Below, one piece after another: positions 13,778 to 15,429 of a stretch of 15,429 bases of DNA (position 1 is the first letter of the stretch; each line of letters starts with the position of its first letter). The notes below the pieces were generated by a model. That model was not told where the DNA came from. It saw only the letters and a list, made by a program, of their open reading frames with translations, and ran no database searches. The translations under genes were made by a program, and so were the position numbers. The DNA comes from an uncultured Collinsella sp. Lineage in GTDB: Bacteria; Actinomycetota; Coriobacteriia; Coriobacteriales; Coriobacteriaceae. Where the stretch lies: NCBI GenBank assembly GCA_902491415.1, contig CABUHP010000016.1, positions 1 through 15,429 on the forward strand, read 5' to 3'.

Positions 13778-14656
13778 CTAAAGATTCATGGCCCCGTGGA
13801 TGTAGGGGGTGACCTCGGGGGAGATGTGGCCGCAGCCCAGCTCGCGCAGCGCGGACTCGATGGCGGCGGGCAACGGGGTTTTGCCCTTGTCGTCGACGGC
13901 GGTTCCGCCGAGGGCAGCAATCTTGGCGACATCTGCGGGAGCGGCTTCGATATGCATGCAGCCGCCGACCAGGCGTGCGCGGACCTGAGCCAGGTCAAGA
14001 TCATGTAGGTAATCCTCGCAGGCGCGAATCAGGTCGACCTTCTCGTGCGTAAGCTCCTCGCCCGTGGGGACGCGCGTGGCAAGACAGGCTCCCGCCGGCA
14101 GGTTCCAGACGGGATAGCCCCATGCGCGCAGCAGCTCGCGCTCTTCGTCCTTGGTAAAGCCGACCTCCATAAGAGGGGAGCGTACACCGAGCTCTTCTGC
14201 CGCGCGCATGCCGGGGCGGTAGTCACCGCGATCGTTTGCATTGCTGCCATCGATGACGGTGGGAAAGCCGAGAGACTTGGCGTGGTTCACGATGGCAGTA
14301 AAGCCGGCGTGCTTGCAGTGGTAGCAGCGATTGGCGTCGTTGCAAGCTACTTGGGGGAGCTGCAGCTGATCGACCGAAAGATTGAGTACGGGGAGCTTAA
14401 AATGCGGTTCTTCACTGGCTTGTCCGTCAACGGATCGCTCAAATGAAGCCTGCTCGGGTGTGCCGATGAGCGGCGTGGTGAGGTGAACGAGAAGCGTGCT
14501 AGCGGGCATGATACGGGCGCAGACTGCGGCCAAAAAGCTGCTGTCGACGCCACCGGAAAAGCCGATGGCGACGCGTCCGTATGCCAAAAGCAACTGCTCG
14601 AGCGTCGCGAGTTTGTCCTGAAGCTCCTCTGCAGGTGCGGTAGTGTCTGAAAGCAT
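13778..14656 (-). CDS. larE: ATP-dependent sulfur transferase LarE (nickel-pincer nucleotide biosynthesis)
   Basis: This 292-residue protein adenylates and thiolates the carboxylates of the pyridinium nucleotide made by LarB, producing the precursor that LarC loads with nickel; the product is the cofactor of lactate racemase LarA and relatives. The PP-loop SGGVDSS (34-40) binds ATP. PAGACLATR (187-195) holds Cys191, the position of the sulfur-donating Cys176 in the Lactobacillus plantarum enzyme. It also has RCYHCK (Cys111, Cys114), so the three-Cys set associated with [4Fe-4S] LarE enzymes is present, plus Cys105. AAGGA lies 8 nt before the ATG. No larA, larB or larC gene is in the window, so the partners lie elsewhere or beyond the edges. 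Confidence 0.9.
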   Translation of the reverse strand: MLSDTTAPAEELQDKLATLEQLLLAYGRVAIGFSGGVDSSFLAAVCARIMPASTLLVHLTTPLIGTPEQASFERSVDGQASEEPHFKLPVLNLSVDQLQLPQVACNDANRCYHCKHAGFTAIVNHAKSLGFPTVIDGSNANDRGDYRPGMRAAEELGVRSPLMEVGFTKDEERELLRAWGYPVWNLPAGACLATRVPTGEELTHEKVDLIRACEDYLHDLDLAQVRARLVGGCMHIEAAPADVAKIAALGGTAVDDKGKTPLPAAIESALRELGCGHISPEVTPYIHGAMNL

Positions 14657-14690
14657 GAAACGATCCTTACCATTGAGTACTCGGTCGAAA

Positions 14691-14720
14691 ACTATAATCC
14701 TACCGAGCTGCTTGTCATAA
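14691..14720 (-). promoter_or_regulatory. Candidate larE promoter
   Basis: On the minus strand TTATGA (14715-14720) is followed after 18 bp by TATAGT (14691-14696), 35 nt before the larE start codon. The inverted repeat CTCGGT (14680-14685)/ACCGAG (14702-14707) brackets the -10 and could be an operator. Confidence 0.4.
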
Positions 14721-14766
14721 GACTTCTATCTATGTAACGAAGGCACAATATGCTATATACGTTATA

Positions 14767-14778
14767 TACAAATTTGTA
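14767..14778. promoter_or_regulatory. AT-rich palindrome upstream of the HAD gene
   Basis: TACAAATTTGTA is a perfect 12-bp palindrome within an AT-rich stretch (14748-14780) that also has TATATA twice. The stretch probably contains the HAD promoter; no -35/-10 pair stands out. The palindrome could be a regulator site. Confidence 0.3.
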
Positions 14779-14823
14779 AAGTGCGGTAGAGTGTCAGTAA
14801 CGCAATCCGGTGAGGGGATCGAT

Positions 14824-15429
14824 ATGATCAAGGCTGTAATTTTTGACATGGACGGAACGCTGGTCGATACCGAGCGTTTGGGCATTAAGGCATGGAAGGC
14901 GGGCGCCGCCGAGCTGGGGGTCGCGATTGATGAAGCGCTGATCCATCAGTTTATCGGTCGCACGCTGCCCGATGTTATGGACATCCTCGATAAGCATTAC
15001 GGCAGCCATGAAACCACCGAGGCGGTCTATGCCCGCCACAAGGAAATTCGCGATGAGATGGTCAAGACCGAACTGGAGCTTAAGGCCGGCGCCGCCGAGT
15101 GCATAGACGAGCTGCTGGCTGCGGGCTATCACGTGGGCCTTGCGACGTCGTCGCGCCTCGCTACGGCCGAACGCAACCTTAAGATGGTCGGCCTCTTTGA
15201 CAAGTTTGAAACGGTGACCTGTGGCGAGGACGTCGTGCACGGCAAGCCCGACCCCGAGATGTATCTGCTTGCCTGCGAGCGCGCGGGCTTTGCCCCCGAG
15301 GAGTGCGCCGTGGTCGAGGATTCGCGCAACGGCTGCGTCTCGGGTATCACGGCCGGCTGCCATGTCTTTGCTGTGCCCGATATCGTGCCGCTGCCGCAGG
15401 ACGTGGTGGATGGCTGCGAGGCCGTGCTC
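14824..15429 (+). CDS. HAD-superfamily hydrolase, beta-phosphoglucomutase-like, cut by the window end
   Basis: The reading frame runs open from the ATG at 14824 to the last base (202 codons, no stop), so the C-terminus is missing. All four HAD motifs are present: FDMDGTLVD (7-15) with the nucleophile Asp8 and acid/base Asp10, the motif II Ser/Thr in ATSS, the motif III Lys in HGKPDPEMY, and VVEDSRNG as motif IV. The helical cap lies between motifs I and II, as in subfamily IA enzymes such as PgmB and phosphoglycolate phosphatase. GAGGGG lies upstream of the ATG. It is divergent from larE. The substrate is probably a small phosphorylated metabolite, possibly a sugar phosphate, but cannot be assigned. 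Confidence 0.9.
   Translation, partial: MIKAVIFDMDGTLVDTERLGIKAWKAGAAELGVAIDEALIHQFIGRTLPDVMDILDKHYGSHETTEAVYARHKEIRDEMVKTELELKAGAAECIDELLAAGYHVGLATSSRLATAERNLKMVGLFDKFETVTCGEDVVHGKPDPEMYLLACERAGFAPEECAVVEDSRNGCVSGITAGCHVFAVPDIVPLPQDVVDGCEAVL

Overview
The window looks like chromosome from a host-associated actinobacterium of the Coriobacteriia, most likely Collinsella or a close relative. This is inferred from the high G+C codon use, the gene families present and small palindromic elements carrying an AAAGGGrCAG core. No rRNA, tRNA, CRISPR array, transposase or phage gene was seen, and no sequence search was possible.

Layout. (1) 1-2461, plus strand: an amino-acid ABC importer operon (lipoprotein, permease, ATPase) with a candidate promoter and a strong terminator. 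(2) 2462-4904, plus strand: an EF-G-like protein with degenerate GTPase motifs, preceded by a structured leader and followed by a terminator. (3) 4946-7059, minus strand: a membrane-anchored DNA/RNA nuclease of the EndA type, and a LacI-family regulator. (4) 7060-7474: a 415-bp divergent control region with repeated operator-like half-sites. (5) 7475-13470, plus strand: a six-gene sugar operon in the order PTS EIIBC, GatZ/KbaZ-like aldolase, transaldolase, transketolase N-subunit, transketolase C-subunit, PTS EIIA, closed by a terminator. (6) 13551-13777: a short palindromic repeat and a roughly 100-nt, almost fully paired hairpin with no coding explanation. (7) 13778-14656, minus strand: LarE, the sulfur-insertion enzyme for the nickel-pincer nucleotide cofactor. 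(8) 14824 to the window end, plus strand: a HAD phosphatase or phosphomutase cut by the window edge.

How the genes work together. The sugar operon reads as one module. A fructose-family PTS, split so that EIIBC is the first gene and EIIA the last, takes up and phosphorylates a sugar. A GatZ-like aldolase without a GatY partner, a transaldolase and a two-subunit transketolase then route the carbon into the pentose-phosphate pool. The divergent LacI regulator is its probable local control. The substrate cannot be read from the sequence. A ketose, pentulose or heptulose is a reasonable guess, because no dehydrogenase, isomerase or kinase gene lies in the operon.

The observations most worth following are the rod-like hairpin at 13638-13737, whose wobble pairs only work in the plus-strand RNA; the hairpin whose loop is complementary to downstream sequence at 8962-9022; the hairpin at each of the first three junctions of the sugar operon; and the atypical G3 and G4 motifs of the EF-G-like protein.
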